This document shows positions 8,420 through 17,400 of a DNA stretch of 18,911 bases, in pieces. The translations under genes and the position numbers were made by a program. Each line of letters starts with the position of its first letter. The stretch's first letter is position 1. This DNA is from CAZPLZ01 sp964587525 (GTDB taxonomy: Bacteria; Oederibacteriota; CAKKQC01), in assembly GCA_964587525.1 (NCBI GenBank), contig CAZPLZ010000054.1, positions 1 through 18,911 on the forward strand, given 5' to 3'. The notes beneath the pieces were generated by a model. That model worked only from the letters and a program-made list of their open reading frames with translations, made no database searches and was not told where the DNA came from.

Positions 8420-8440
8420 CGTTACACCCTACACAAAAGG

Positions 8441-10702
8441 ATGATTGAGCCCGTTTGGCTCCGGCGGGCTGCCTCGGGATGCGTCCTGATCTTCGGCCTG
8501 TTCATCGGCGACGCCCTGGCGGGTTCTCCGCCGGGTGCCGATGAGCACACGGTGGGCCTGTGGCTCTTCGACGAGCCGAACTATCCATACACCACGCTCA
8601 CGGAGGCGAGCGTGTACCGGTACGACCTATATCTCATGGAGGGCGGCTCAATGGTCCCCGGGAGATTCGGCGGGGCACTGAGGGTGGGCTCCGGCTCCGG
8701 CTACGCTGTCGCCTACGCAGGTTTTGCGGGCAAGGTGCCGGAAGAGGAACTGCGGGAGAAGGACGGGACACCCAGTGGCCTATGGGGCCCGACGGAGGGT
8801 CCGGGCAAGCTGCTGGAGGGACTGGCCGGGAATCGCTGGACGGTGGAGATGTGGCTGAATCTGACCGCAGTGGGCGGCAAGGCGACGATTCTTGATCTGG
8901 GCCAGGCGTACCGGCCCGGTTTCTCCCTGAGTGTGAAGGGAGGAGCGTTTACCATCGTGAACAGCTACGCCGGCCTGCGGGCGACCTGCCCCACCACGCT
9001 GGAATCCGGACGATGGAACCACGTCACCTTCACGTGTTCCAACGGGAAGATCCGCCATTTTCTCGGTGGTAAGGAACAAAAGGGGTGTGCGACCCAGCCC
9101 TTCCCGCGGGAGCCTCTGCCTGACCTTCAGAAGCCGGAGGATCGGGAACACGGAGATCGCGGCTTCGGGAAGATGGGCGCCGAGGAGCGGAGGAGGAATA
9201 GGTTCAACGTGGCCGTCGGAACCGACCGGCGCGGCGGCCGGGCCGTCTCCGGGATGATCGACGAACTGAGGATTTCCGACCTCGTCCGTTATACGGGACG
9301 CTTTACGCCGGCCAGCTTCTCGAGGAACTACGGGAAGAACGCTCCCGGCCCGGCGAAGGCCAACGGTCCACCGCTCCTCTTCTCCCGGGACGCGTCGACC
9401 GGTCCCATCGTCCTGGGCGGGCGAAAGCACGTCTTCATCGACGACGCGCTGTTGGAGAAGAAGACAGGTCTGCACATCGTTCTGAATAAGCCGTACGGAA
9501 AACAGAAGCTCGCGCTCGACTTTGAGATCCGGAAGTCGGCGTGGCGGCCGAGCGTGTTTGACGTGGACGGGATTGTCCACTTGGCGATCCCCGAGGGCTA
9601 TAGTTCGGAAACGGGCATGACTTGGCTGGCCCTGTCCGCAGACGGGCTTGCCTTCTCGAAGCGCTCCCAACCGATCATCAAGGACACGCCCCTGTACGGC
9701 GGCTTTTTCGAGGATCTCAATCCCGCTGCGGGGCCGGAAGAAAGGTACAAGCTGAGTGCGTTCGTCGGCAACCGCGGCATGTATCTCTACGTTTCGCCCG
9801 ACGGCAAGCGTTGGCGCCGGAACGAGACGATCCAGCTACCCCTTCGAAGCGGGGGTGGCGGCGAGTGCTTCTGGGACGACCAGCGGGGGCGGTACGCGTG
9901 CTTTCTCAAGCGCGACTCCAGTTTTCATAGCGACGAGGCTCCCCGGGTCGGGGGCCGGACGGCGGTCGGCTTCTGGACCGCCGACGCCCTCAAGCCGTGG
10001 CCGTTCCGGCACATGAAGATGCCCTATTTTGAGGGTTATCCGTTCCCGGCCGTCACGGGGGAGGGCCCCGTCTCCTTCGGCGTGATGCCGGCCGGCCAGG
10101 TGTACCGGACGCGGGCCATCAAGTATCCGTGGGCACCGGACGTCTACCTGGCCTTCGTCTGGCGCTATCCGGGCGACGACGGGCCGAGGCATGTCGAGCT
10201 GGCCGTCAGCCGGGACGGCGAGAGATGGACGTTCTTTGGGCAGAACTGGTACATCCCACGCGGCGGCGCGGAGGAAGAGCTGTCGATGTACGGGTTGATC
10301 CGGCGCGGCGACGAGATCTGGCAGTACGTGAACGAGGGCGGAGCGCACGGTGGCGACGCCCCGCGCACCTACTATCGGTACAAACAGCGGCTGGATGGCT
10401 TCACCTCGCTGGACGCCCCCGGCGCGGGTTCAGCTGCGACGCGTCCGCTCATCTTCGCCGGCAGGAAGCTCGTGGTCAACGTGGCCGCCAAGGGATTCCT
10501 TCGGGTCGGTATCGCGGATAAGGACGGCCGGCCGATCCCGGGCTTCTCTATCGAGGATTGCGCGCCGATCAGGGCCGATTCGGTCCGCCATAAGGTGAAG
10601 TGGAAGGACGGCGCCGACGTCAGCCGTCTTGCCGGCGGAACCGTGCGCTTGCTCTTCGAGATGAACGAAGCCAAGCTTTATGCGTTGCAGTTTACGAACT
10701 AG
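8441..10702 (+). CDS. Secreted LamG-domain plus beta-propeller (GH32/43-like) protein
   Basis: 753 aa. An N-terminal signal peptide is clear (hydrophobic residues about 10-27, likely cleaved after ALA). Residues about 38-290 form a LamG/concanavalin domain: it starts with TVGLWLFDEP, has RWTVEMWLNL in the middle and ends with the typical MIDELRISDLVRYTGRF. From about residue 326 (GGRKHVFIDDALLEK) to about 650 there is a five-bladed-propeller-like region related to GH32/GH43 proteins, with blade signatures such as GMTWLALSADGLAFSK and RHVELAVSRDGERWTFF. A small C-terminal beta domain (about 660-753, KGFLRVGIADKDGRPIPGF) closes it. This layout is frequent in planctomycete-type genomes, and the exact activity is usually unknown. 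I could not assign a catalytic Asp/Glu triad. The likely role is binding or cleavage of an extracellular glycan. Confidence 0.75.
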   Translation: MIEPVWLRRAASGCVLIFGLFIGDALAGSPPGADEHTVGLWLFDEPNYPYTTLTEASVYRYDLYLMEGGSMVPGRFGGALRVGSGSGYAVAYAGFAGKVPEEELREKDGTPSGLWGPTEGPGKLLEGLAGNRWTVEMWLNLTAVGGKATILDLGQAYRPGFSLSVKGGAFTIVNSYAGLRATCPTTLESGRWNHVTFTCSNGKIRHFLGGKEQKGCATQPFPREPLPDLQKPEDREHGDRGFGKMGAEERRRNRFNVAVGTDRRGGRAVSGMIDELRISDLVRYTGRFTPASFSRNYGKNAPGPAKANGPPLLFSRDASTGPIVLGGRKHVFIDDALLEKKTGLHIVLNKPYGKQKLALDFEIRKSAWRPSVFDVDGIVHLAIPEGYSSETGMTWLALSADGLAFSKRSQPIIKDTPLYGGFFEDLNPAAGPEERYKLSAFVGNRGMYLYVSPDGKRWRRNETIQLPLRSGGGGECFWDDQRGRYACFLKRDSSFHSDEAPRVGGRTAVGFWTADALKPWPFRHMKMPYFEGYPFPAVTGEGPVSFGVMPAGQVYRTRAIKYPWAPDVYLAFVWRYPGDDGPRHVELAVSRDGERWTFFGQNWYIPRGGAEEELSMYGLIRRGDEIWQYVNEGGAHGGDAPRTYYRYKQRLDGFTSLDAPGAGSAATRPLIFAGRKLVVNVAAKGFLRVGIADKDGRPIPGFSIEDCAPIRADSVRHKVKWKDGADVSRLAGGTVRLLFEMNEAKLYALQFTN

Positions 10703-10706
10703 CGCT

Positions 10707-10725
10707 CCTGGGGGCGCCCGGGTTT
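10707..10725 (+). terminator. Possible terminator hairpin between convergent genes
   Basis: CCTGGG (10707-10712) can pair with CCCGGG (10717-10722), including one G-T wobble, around a GGCG loop, followed by only three T. It lies in the 57-base gap between the stop codons of two convergent genes. The remaining bases up to 10759 show nothing else. Confidence 0.3.
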
Positions 10726-10759
10726 CCCGCATCCCATGCCGCGTTAAGTCTAGATGTCT

Positions 10760-11752
10760 TTACCGCCAGTCGATGATCGTCCCGATCATGCTGGTGTCCC
10801 AAGTCAGCATGGCTTCGTAGGTTTCCACAGCCTTCTCCCATGGGACCCGGTGGGTGATGAGAGGATCCAGGCGGATTCGCTTGGCCTGGAGGAGCCGGAG
10901 AAAACAATCCCCGTCGTCTTGGTTGGTCCAAGAGCCGGGACGGTTTTCGTGTTCAGGATTGGCCGAGGTGTGAGCACCAATGATGGTGAGGCCGGGCTTG
11001 TGTACATCCCGGTAGAAGTTGACTGTGCTGGTGCCTCGAGTGCTCGCCAGTAGCACGATCCGCCCAAAAGGCCGCGCCACCTGACAGGCAACCGCCACTG
11101 GATCAGCCGCACCCGTGGCTTCAATGACCACGTGAGGTCCTAAACCACCGGAAGAGTTTTTGAGCGCGTCCTGCCACGTTTGCTGTGAGGCATCGATGGT
11201 GACATCGGCGCCGCACTCCTTGGCGATCGCGAGACGCTGGGCCACCTTATCCACTCCAATAGCGGGGAACCCCCCATTGAGCCTTGCGATTTGCAAGGAG
11301 AGCTGACCGATAATGCCCAACCCAAGGACCATCACCGCTTCTCCAAGCTCGATACGGGCCTTGCGCACACCTTGGGTGCAGATGATCCCTAGACTTAGGA
11401 ACCCTGCCTGATCAAGTGCAACACCTTCCGGAACCGGGGTGACATCCCTTTCCGGGATCGTCCAGATTGACCGATGTCCCATGTGGCAACCCACCCGGTG
11501 ACCGGGAGCGACCTTTGTCACCTCGGCGCCGACTTTTTCAACCACCCCTGCAGCACAGTAGCCTGGATGATAAGGGAAGGTCGCGTTGGTGTTGTCCAGC
11601 CCCAGCACGAAGGCCCGTTCCGTACCCGGGCTAATGACTGAGAAGTGGGTCTTGACGGTTACCTCGTGAGGTCCAGGCTCGGGAACCTCATACTCACGCA
11701 ATTCCATCTTGCCTTTCTTCGGTTCAAGGGCCGCCAGGGCCTTACATTTCAT
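10760..11752 (-). CDS. Medium-chain (MDR) zinc-type alcohol dehydrogenase-like oxidoreductase
   Basis: 330 aa from the ATG at 11752; the frame can open further at a GTG at 11788, but that codon lies beyond the promoter-like element and adds an unlikely leader. The N-terminal GroES-like domain carries SVISPGTER (39-46) and YHPGYCAAGVVEKVG, typical of MDR enzymes. The Rossmann nucleotide-binding motif GLGIIG is at residues 144-149, with acidic D168 after the second strand suggesting NAD(H). The usual catalytic Cys is replaced by the SPGTE type and the four-Cys structural zinc lobe is absent, so zinc dependence is uncertain. In this setting it probably oxidises a sugar or sugar-derived polyol. 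It is divergent from the alpha/beta hydrolase gene, and the two likely share a promoter. Confidence 0.85.
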   Translation of the reverse strand: MKCKALAALEPKKGKMELREYEVPEPGPHEVTVKTHFSVISPGTERAFVLGLDNTNATFPYHPGYCAAGVVEKVGAEVTKVAPGHRVGCHMGHRSIWTIPERDVTPVPEGVALDQAGFLSLGIICTQGVRKARIELGEAVMVLGLGIIGQLSLQIARLNGGFPAIGVDKVAQRLAIAKECGADVTIDASQQTWQDALKNSSGGLGPHVVIEATGAADPVAVACQVARPFGRIVLLASTRGTSTVNFYRDVHKPGLTIIGAHTSANPEHENRPGSWTNQDDGDCFLRLLQAKRIRLDPLITHRVPWEKAVETYEAMLTWDTSMIGTIIDWR

Positions 11753-11773
11753 GGAGTCACCACTTCCTTGTAC

Positions 11774-11785
11774 GGAGGTATCATA
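11774..11785. promoter_or_regulatory. Second copy of the 12-base bidirectional promoter element
   Basis: GGAGGTATCATA, identical to the minus-strand reading of 7214-7225. TATCAT (11779-11784) ends 12 bases before the plus-strand ATG at 11797, the same spacing as for the ATG at 7202. On the minus strand TATGAT leads to the ATG at 11752 after a leader containing AAGGAAG. The GGAGG part lies 18 bases before the ATG at 11797, too far for a Shine-Dalgarno site, so a promoter or operator is more likely. Confidence 0.5.
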
Positions 11786-11796
11786 CACGTCAGGCT

Positions 11797-12906
11797 ATGA
11801 AGAAGAACACGGTCGGTGCCTTCGGACCTTGGTTAGATAAACTTTGCCGCCGCCCTCGAGCTCCTCTGACTCCCCGGAATAGGATTGGCATCCGTCGCCG
11901 GCTCCTCCAGTGCCTGGCGATTCCAGATACCGGCGGCACACCGCGCGCGAAGGTCCATGACAGGTACATATGGGACGGACTGTCCATCGAGCACCTCTCC
12001 TGGCAGCTTCCTTATGGTCCAAGGACTGAGGCGATTTTCCTGAAGCCAGCGGGCGTTCAAAGACGGTTGCCTGCGGTCCTGGCTCTTCACTCGCATGGTG
12101 GGAAAAAAGACCTCGGGTGGCGGAAAATCGCTCGGGGCAGGGGGCACCTTCACCCGCGCATCCGCGAGCACGTCAATCATTATGACGGCGGAATGTTTTG
12201 GGCCAACGAACTGGCCAAGCGGGGTTTTGCCGTATTGGCCCATGACGTATACGCGTTCGCAAGCCGCCGGGTCCGGACCCGCGACGTGCTGGACCAGGTG
12301 AGAGGAGCTGCTCCCAAAGCGGACCCTCGCACCGCGCACGACATCTGGCGGTACAACGAATGGGCTGCGGGGCATGAAAGTGTCATGGCCAAAGCACTGC
12401 TCGACGCGGGCACAACCTGGCCTGGCGTGGTTCTTGCGGAAGATCAAAGGGCTTTGGATTATCTGTGTTCCCGGCCGGATGTGGATGCGCGCCGCGTGGG
12501 CTGCGGTGGCTTATCTGGAGGAGGCCTGCGAACGGTGTATCTGGCTGGTCTGGACCCCCGGGTGCGTTGCGCGGTCTGTGTGGGTTATATGACCACATGG
12601 CGAGATATGGCGCTCAACCGATGCTGGACCAACACCTGGATGGTCAATGCGGCGCTCATCCCCAATTTCATGGATTTTCCTGAAATCCTGGGCTTGCGCG
12701 CACCGAAGCCAACGCTGGTGCTCAATACCAGGAAGGACCAGTTGTACACCCTGCCCGAAATGAAACGAGCGGACCGGATTCTCAAGGCGGTTTACCGCAG
12801 GTGTAAGGCAACGGAGCGATATCGGTGTTCCTTTTATCCCGGCGTGCACAAATTCGACCGGCCGATGCAAGCTGAAGCCTTCGCTTGGTTCAACCGCTGG
12901 CTGTAG
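11797..12906 (+). CDS. Alpha/beta hydrolase, dienelactone-hydrolase/acetyl-esterase type
   Basis: 369 aa with the full alpha/beta-hydrolase apparatus: oxyanion-hole HSHGG at 98-102, nucleophile S240 in GLSGG (238-242), acid D314 in TRKDQLY, and H351 in GVHKF. The segment GLRTVYLAGLDPRVRCAV with YMTTWRD after it is characteristic of the dienelactone-hydrolase family proteins common in Planctomycetes-like genomes, related to Abhydrolase_7/acetyl xylan esterases. No signal peptide is visible, which suggests cytoplasmic deacylation of an imported sugar. It heads a likely operon with the NagA-like gene (25-base gap), making an amino-sugar or acetylated-sugar substrate plausible. It is divergent from the MDR oxidoreductase gene. 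Confidence 0.85.
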   Translation: MKKNTVGAFGPWLDKLCRRPRAPLTPRNRIGIRRRLLQCLAIPDTGGTPRAKVHDRYIWDGLSIEHLSWQLPYGPRTEAIFLKPAGVQRRLPAVLALHSHGGKKDLGWRKIARGRGHLHPRIREHVNHYDGGMFWANELAKRGFAVLAHDVYAFASRRVRTRDVLDQVRGAAPKADPRTAHDIWRYNEWAAGHESVMAKALLDAGTTWPGVVLAEDQRALDYLCSRPDVDARRVGCGGLSGGGLRTVYLAGLDPRVRCAVCVGYMTTWRDMALNRCWTNTWMVNAALIPNFMDFPEILGLRAPKPTLVLNTRKDQLYTLPEMKRADRILKAVYRRCKATERYRCSFYPGVHKFDRPMQAEAFAWFNRWL

Positions 12907-12931
12907 CTTCTTCTGCGCTTCCCGATGTGAG

Positions 12932-13915
12932 ATGAAAGTAACAGGGTTCGTTGATCTGCAAGTCAATGGGTTTCGCGGGGTGAATTTTTCCGGGTCGGAT
13001 TTAACGGATTCGTCCTTCCGCGAAACATGTCAAAACCTCCTGCAGCATGGAACCGCGGCTTTTTTGCCAACTATAGTTACAAGCCCAGAAGAGATATATC
13101 GCCACAATCTTCCGCTCATGGCTAAGGTCTTAGAGGAGCCGGAGTTTCAGGGCCGGCTCCTCGGTTTTCACGTAGAAGGGCCATTCATTTCGCCAAAACC
13201 TGGGGCAGTGGGCGCACACAACCCCGATTGGGTTCGCGCTCCTGATCCTGCTTTTCTCGATCAACTCATCGAGTTATCCCGGGGGAACATACGACTCCTT
13301 ACGGTTGCCGCTGACGTGAAGGGTGCTCCGGAGTTGGTTGCTCATGCAGCGGATCGAGGGATCACCGTTTCCCTTGGCCATCAGTTGGCCAACGCCGAGG
13401 ACCTGGAGCGCGCTTTGAAGGCTGGAGCGACCGCCCTTACGCATCTTGGGAACGGAATACCGAATATGTTGCCGCGGCATCCCAACACCATTTGGGAGGG
13501 TTTAGCCGAAGATCGGCTGATGATGATGGTGATCACGGACGGGAGCCATCTCGCAGCGCCAGTTCTCAAAGCCATGCTACGCGCCAAGGGAATCGACAAA
13601 AGTGTCGTGGTGAGTGATGCTGCACACTTGGCTGGAATGCCGCCTGGACATTATCAGACGAATGGGCACGAGGTGATCCTGGAGCCCAACGGGAAGTTGC
13701 ACGATCCGAAAAGGGAATGCCTCGTCGGTTCTTCATTTACCATGTTGGAGTGCATGAACTTTCTTGCGGCACAAGGCTGGTACGATCTGGACACTTTACT
13801 GATGCTCAGTGTTCACAACCCTTTGAAGTTAATAGGTCTCAATCCAAAGAGTGTCAAGTTGGAAGAGACGCTGACGTTTGACAAGAAGAAAGGATTTATA
13901 ACGCACAGCGGATAG
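12932..13915 (+). CDS. nagA: N-acetylglucosamine-6-phosphate deacetylase-like amidohydrolase, barrel only
   Basis: 327 aa. It would remove acetate from GlcNAc-6-phosphate (or a related amino-sugar phosphate), feeding the amino sugar into glycolysis. The metal site can be read by alignment with E. coli NagA: E82 in HVEGPF, H150 in SLGH, H171 in THLGN, and catalytic D229 in VVVSDAAH. Substrate-binding H206 in TDGSH keeps the family spacing of 35 from H171. The DLQVNG opening matches the E. coli IDVQLNG form, which lacks the HxH pair of other amidohydrolases. The protein starts almost at this strand and ends soon after NPLKLIGL, so both halves of the usual small beta-sandwich domain are missing (NagA is normally about 380 aa). 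By eye its base composition is lower in G+C than that of genes to the left. There is no strong ribosome binding site. Confidence 0.83.
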   Translation: MKVTGFVDLQVNGFRGVNFSGSDLTDSSFRETCQNLLQHGTAAFLPTIVTSPEEIYRHNLPLMAKVLEEPEFQGRLLGFHVEGPFISPKPGAVGAHNPDWVRAPDPAFLDQLIELSRGNIRLLTVAADVKGAPELVAHAADRGITVSLGHQLANAEDLERALKAGATALTHLGNGIPNMLPRHPNTIWEGLAEDRLMMMVITDGSHLAAPVLKAMLRAKGIDKSVVVSDAAHLAGMPPGHYQTNGHEVILEPNGKLHDPKRECLVGSSFTMLECMNFLAAQGWYDLDTLLMLSVHNPLKLIGLNPKSVKLEETLTFDKKKGFITHSG

Positions 13916-13936
13916 GCTAACCCATAAGGCGGTATA

Positions 13937-13976
13937 CCCCCCTCACCCCACCCTCTCCCCCTATAGGGGGAGAGGG
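13937..13976. repeat. CCCTCACCCC-type intergenic palindromic repeat
   Basis: A perfect 26-base palindrome at 13951-13976 (CCCTCTCCCCC, TATA, then its complement) preceded by CCCCCCTCACCCCA. This form resembles the intergenic hairpin repeats that are scattered in many bacterial genomes. Lying just after the deacetylase gene and before the 3' end of a minus-strand ORF, it could stop transcription from both sides, though no T-run follows. Confidence 0.7.
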
Positions 13977-13980
13977 AATT

Positions 13981-14259
13981 CTATGTGATTATTGCTTTAT
14001 TCGTGGGCGCGGTTAACCGCATAAGGTTTTGAAAACTACGATTCATAAGAGCCATTTGCTTCATAAGTGAGTCATCGGAGGAAAAATGTTTTACGCTTAG
14101 CATGAATTTCGTTTGCGCCTCAGCCAACGGAAGCATTAGCCGCTGTGCAGATTGAATCGCTTTCGCCTTTTCTTGAGCAACACCAAGTGCAATTTTCTCT
14201 GCTTGAATTTGAATATGGAACTGGATAGCCGCGTCAATGTGCGAGAGCGCCTTCATAGA
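13981..14259 (-). CDS. Small helical hypothetical protein (doubtful)
   Basis: 92 aa if it starts at the ATG at 14259, which is preceded by a GGTGGTG stretch; an ATG at 14325 would give 114 aa with an unlikely basic leader. The sequence is Ala/Gln/Lys/Met-rich and looks like one long amphipathic helix pair (IQAEKIALGVAQEKAKAIQ, LMKQMALMNRSFQNLMRL), as in phasin-like or coiled-coil proteins. No family is recognised. A competing plus-strand ORF (14152-14415) has less protein-like composition. The local sequence is AT-richer than both flanks. The ORF may be real, or a chance frame in a boundary region. Confidence 0.35.
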   Translation of the reverse strand, partial: SMKALSHIDAAIQFHIQIQAEKIALGVAQEKAKAIQSAQRLMLPLAEAQTKFMLSVKHFSSDDSLMKQMALMNRSFQNLMRLTAPTNKAIIT

Positions 14260-14401
14260 CTCGACACCACCCTCTCTCCGGCTTCTTGGTATCGTCAAGA
14301 ACAGATGCGAGAAACCGCGAATCAAGCAGGATTGCGTTCGCAGATGACCTCTGGCAGGCGCAACGTCGTACCAGCCCTGCTACAAATCATATTGCTGCCT
14401 G
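14260..14401. other. Non-coding gap upstream of the helical-repeat gene
   Basis: No convincing gene is seen here. The gap must contain the promoter of the downstream module. CATATT (14388-14393) is a weak -10-like box 8 bases before the ATG at 14402, and no Shine-Dalgarno site precedes that ATG, so the message could be nearly leaderless. No clear repeat, tRNA or att site was found. Confidence 0.3.
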
Positions 14402-17400
14402 ATGTCCGCACCTGACGAGTTCATTGAGCAGCCCTTCAGCTTGGTCGATCCCAGGCAAGTTCGTATCCACCAGCGGCTGGCGAGGTTGGTTGGCGAGGGT
14501 CCAGCCACCTTTTTCCGTGATACCTGCAACCTTATGGCTTCGCGACCTCTCCCCACCACGACCCACCTCGTGGCCCATCTCCTCCGAGAAACCGAAAGTG
14601 CGCTGCGCAGGGCCCTAAAGCCCATCACGGGGCCAATGCTAACCAGCAGTTCATGCACAGGTGGTAGACACGCCGCTGAAGTCCAGCAGTGCTGCGCAGC
14701 GCTTGAAATATCTTTGTCCGACGAAATTACAAGAATGTGGCTCGGCCTCACTGGCGAGGACAATCCCGAGGGCTTCCCGTACCGGGCGCACCGCCCCGCA
14801 CTCGATAGACCACGGCCTGTCACCCACGAATACCGGAGATGGGTCGCTAGAGTTGAATCCATCTTTGACGCCGTCTTGGAAAGGTTTGAAAATCGATACG
14901 AGGCGGTATTCCGGAACCTTGACGCACTCCTGCAGGTCGAAACACCAACACTTCAAGATGCCAGAGCGTTGCGCAACGATGTGCCGAACAGCCTGACGGC
15001 CCGCCTCTACTTCTTTAACCGATTGCAGAATCCTCAATGGATCGCCCCCATGAAGGAAGAGGGATTCTTCGAGCATCCGCCCATCGAAGAAATCGACGAT
15101 GAGGGACGCGTCTCATTCCCGGCTTGGCCGACCTCCCACTACCTCGCTCGCATGGCAAGGCACCCTGATCCAACTGTCCAGGCGACGGTCCTTGACGCAA
15201 TGCGTGACATTCCCTCGACGACGAACCCGGCAGTCCTTCAGGACTTCGCCGAGGTGGCCGTGAGTCTTCCCACCGAGCTCGCAAAGGAACTTGTCCCCCG
15301 TGCCAGAGCATGGATCGCCTCCCGTGTTGAGATGACCCTGGTTCCCGACCGGATCGGGACATTTATAAGCCGGCTGCTTGCCAGCGGAGAGGTAGATGCA
15401 GCATTGGAGCTCACCGAGGCCTTGCTCGCGCTCGATCCTGTAGGCGAACCCGAACATGACGCGAATGTGAAAGCTCGCATCCGTTCCTACAATTACGCTG
15501 AATTCCTCAAACATCACCTCGCTGATTTGATAAACGGGTGTGGCCTAAAAGCGGTGGAGCTGCTTGCACGCTTGCTGGACCGAGCCGTGGAGCTCTCGAT
15601 CGCCAAGTCACTGCGTGAGCGGAATGACGACATGTCCACCGTATGGCGCCGCACCATCGGGAAAAAAGGTCGGTTCCACCAACAGGAAACCAAAAATCTC
15701 CTCGTTTCGGCTGTCCGCGATGCCTCCATACAGCTCATCACGACGTCACCGGAACTTGCATCCCAACTCCTCACTTCCCTCGAATCGCGGCGCTGGCCCA
15801 TGTTCCAGCGGCTTGCCCTCCACATCACGGACTGTTGCCACGAGGTAGCCGGTCCACTGATCGCCGACAGACTCACTAATCACGCACTGTTCAATAATTA
15901 CCGCTTAAGAACTGAGTACGTCAGTCTGCTGAGAAACCACTTCGGCCGCCTAGGGCTGGAGCACCAGAGAGTGATCCTTAGTTGGATCGATACAGGCCCC
16001 GACCTGCAACGTTATCGTGATCGATTCCCTGAATGGCGAGGCCAGCCAGCCACAGATGAGGACGTGGAGCGTTACAAATCAGAGTGGCAGCGGGATTGGT
16101 TGGCGCTGATTGAACCAGCGCTAAATCAAGAGTGGCTGGATCGATACCGACAGCTTACCGAAGTATTTGGGCCGGCCGAGCGCATCGACCGGCCAGACAC
16201 GTTCCAAACGTGGAGCGGGCCAACAAGTCCGAGTACGGCCGAAGAGCTGCAGGGCCTTGACGATTCACAGCTACTGGAGTTGCTGGCCAATTGGGACCCT
16301 TCCGGTCAACCTATGTCATCTACTCGCAAAGGGTTAGCTCGGGAACTCACGAGCATTGTGGCGGCCAATCCAGAGAGGTTTGTCCATCTCGCGACTCGAT
16401 TCACGGCCCTTGACCCCACATATGTCAGGGGGTTCGTCGAGGGCCTGGGGCAGGCAATCAAGAACAAGGTCAAATCCGGATGGGAACCTGTCTTGGACCT
16501 CGCCTGCTGGGTGGTCGCCCAAGCCAAAATGATACCAGGCCGTACGGGCGGTGACATCGACCAAGACCTCGACTGGGGGTGGACCCGAAGAGCCTTGGCG
16601 CGGCTCCTGAACCTGGGATTCAGCAAGGGAGAGCACGAACTCCCCCTCGCTCTCCGCGCAAAGGTCTGGCAGATATTGGAGCCGCTGACGGACGATCCCG
16701 ATCCAACACCTGAGCGAGAGGCCGAGGGGCTGGCTGGCCACGGAGGTGCCCTAAACCTCGGGATTAATACTGTCCGGGCCACCGCGATTGACGCAGTGAT
16801 CTCTTACGCCGCCTGGGTCGTCCGCCACACGGTCCCGAGCGATGATGCAGTGGCGACTACTCGACAGGGCTTCGTGGAGGCCCCAGATGCTCGCAAGGTT
16901 CTCGAGCACCACCTCAATCCATCTCATGATCCTTCCCTCGCCGTACGAGCAATGTATGGGCAACAGTTCGACCTGTTGACCTGGTTGGACCGAACGTGGG
17001 CTGCCTCCCACATCGATGCCATCTTTCCGATGGACTCTGTATTGCGCGACCATCGGGAATCCGCCTGGCAGGCCTATCTGCTTTTCGGTCACGGTCCCAA
17101 TGCGGCGACCTTCGAGCTGCTCGAACCCCATTACAGACTCGATGTTGAGGCACTCGGACAAATGGAGGCGGAGGTAATCGAATCATTCATCGCCCACTTG
17201 ATGCAGCTCTTCATCTGGGAGCTGATCGAGCTCGAGGGGGCTAATTCTCTCTTGGGACGGTTTTTTGAAACCGCGTCGCCGCAAACCCGCTCCATGGCCA
17301 TAACTTTCATGGGGCGTGGGCTACATCCATCGGAGAAGGTGATCGACCCTAAAATACTCGATCGTTTTAGGACGCTCTGGGAGCACCGCATAGCCGCTGC

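Noticed and set aside
8780..9670. 296-aa minus-strand ORF inside the LamG/propeller gene
   Set aside because: It lies antisense to a gene with clear domains, and its own translation has no fold-like pattern.
11774..11778. GGAGG as a Shine-Dalgarno site for the gene at 11797
   Set aside because: It is 18 bases from the ATG, and the same bases occur in the same place before 7202; a promoter or operator part fits better.
14152..14415. 87-aa plus-strand ORF overlapping the small helical ORF and the start of the large gene
   Set aside because: It has no domain-like pattern and runs into the start of the 1134-aa gene; the minus-strand frame looks more protein-like.
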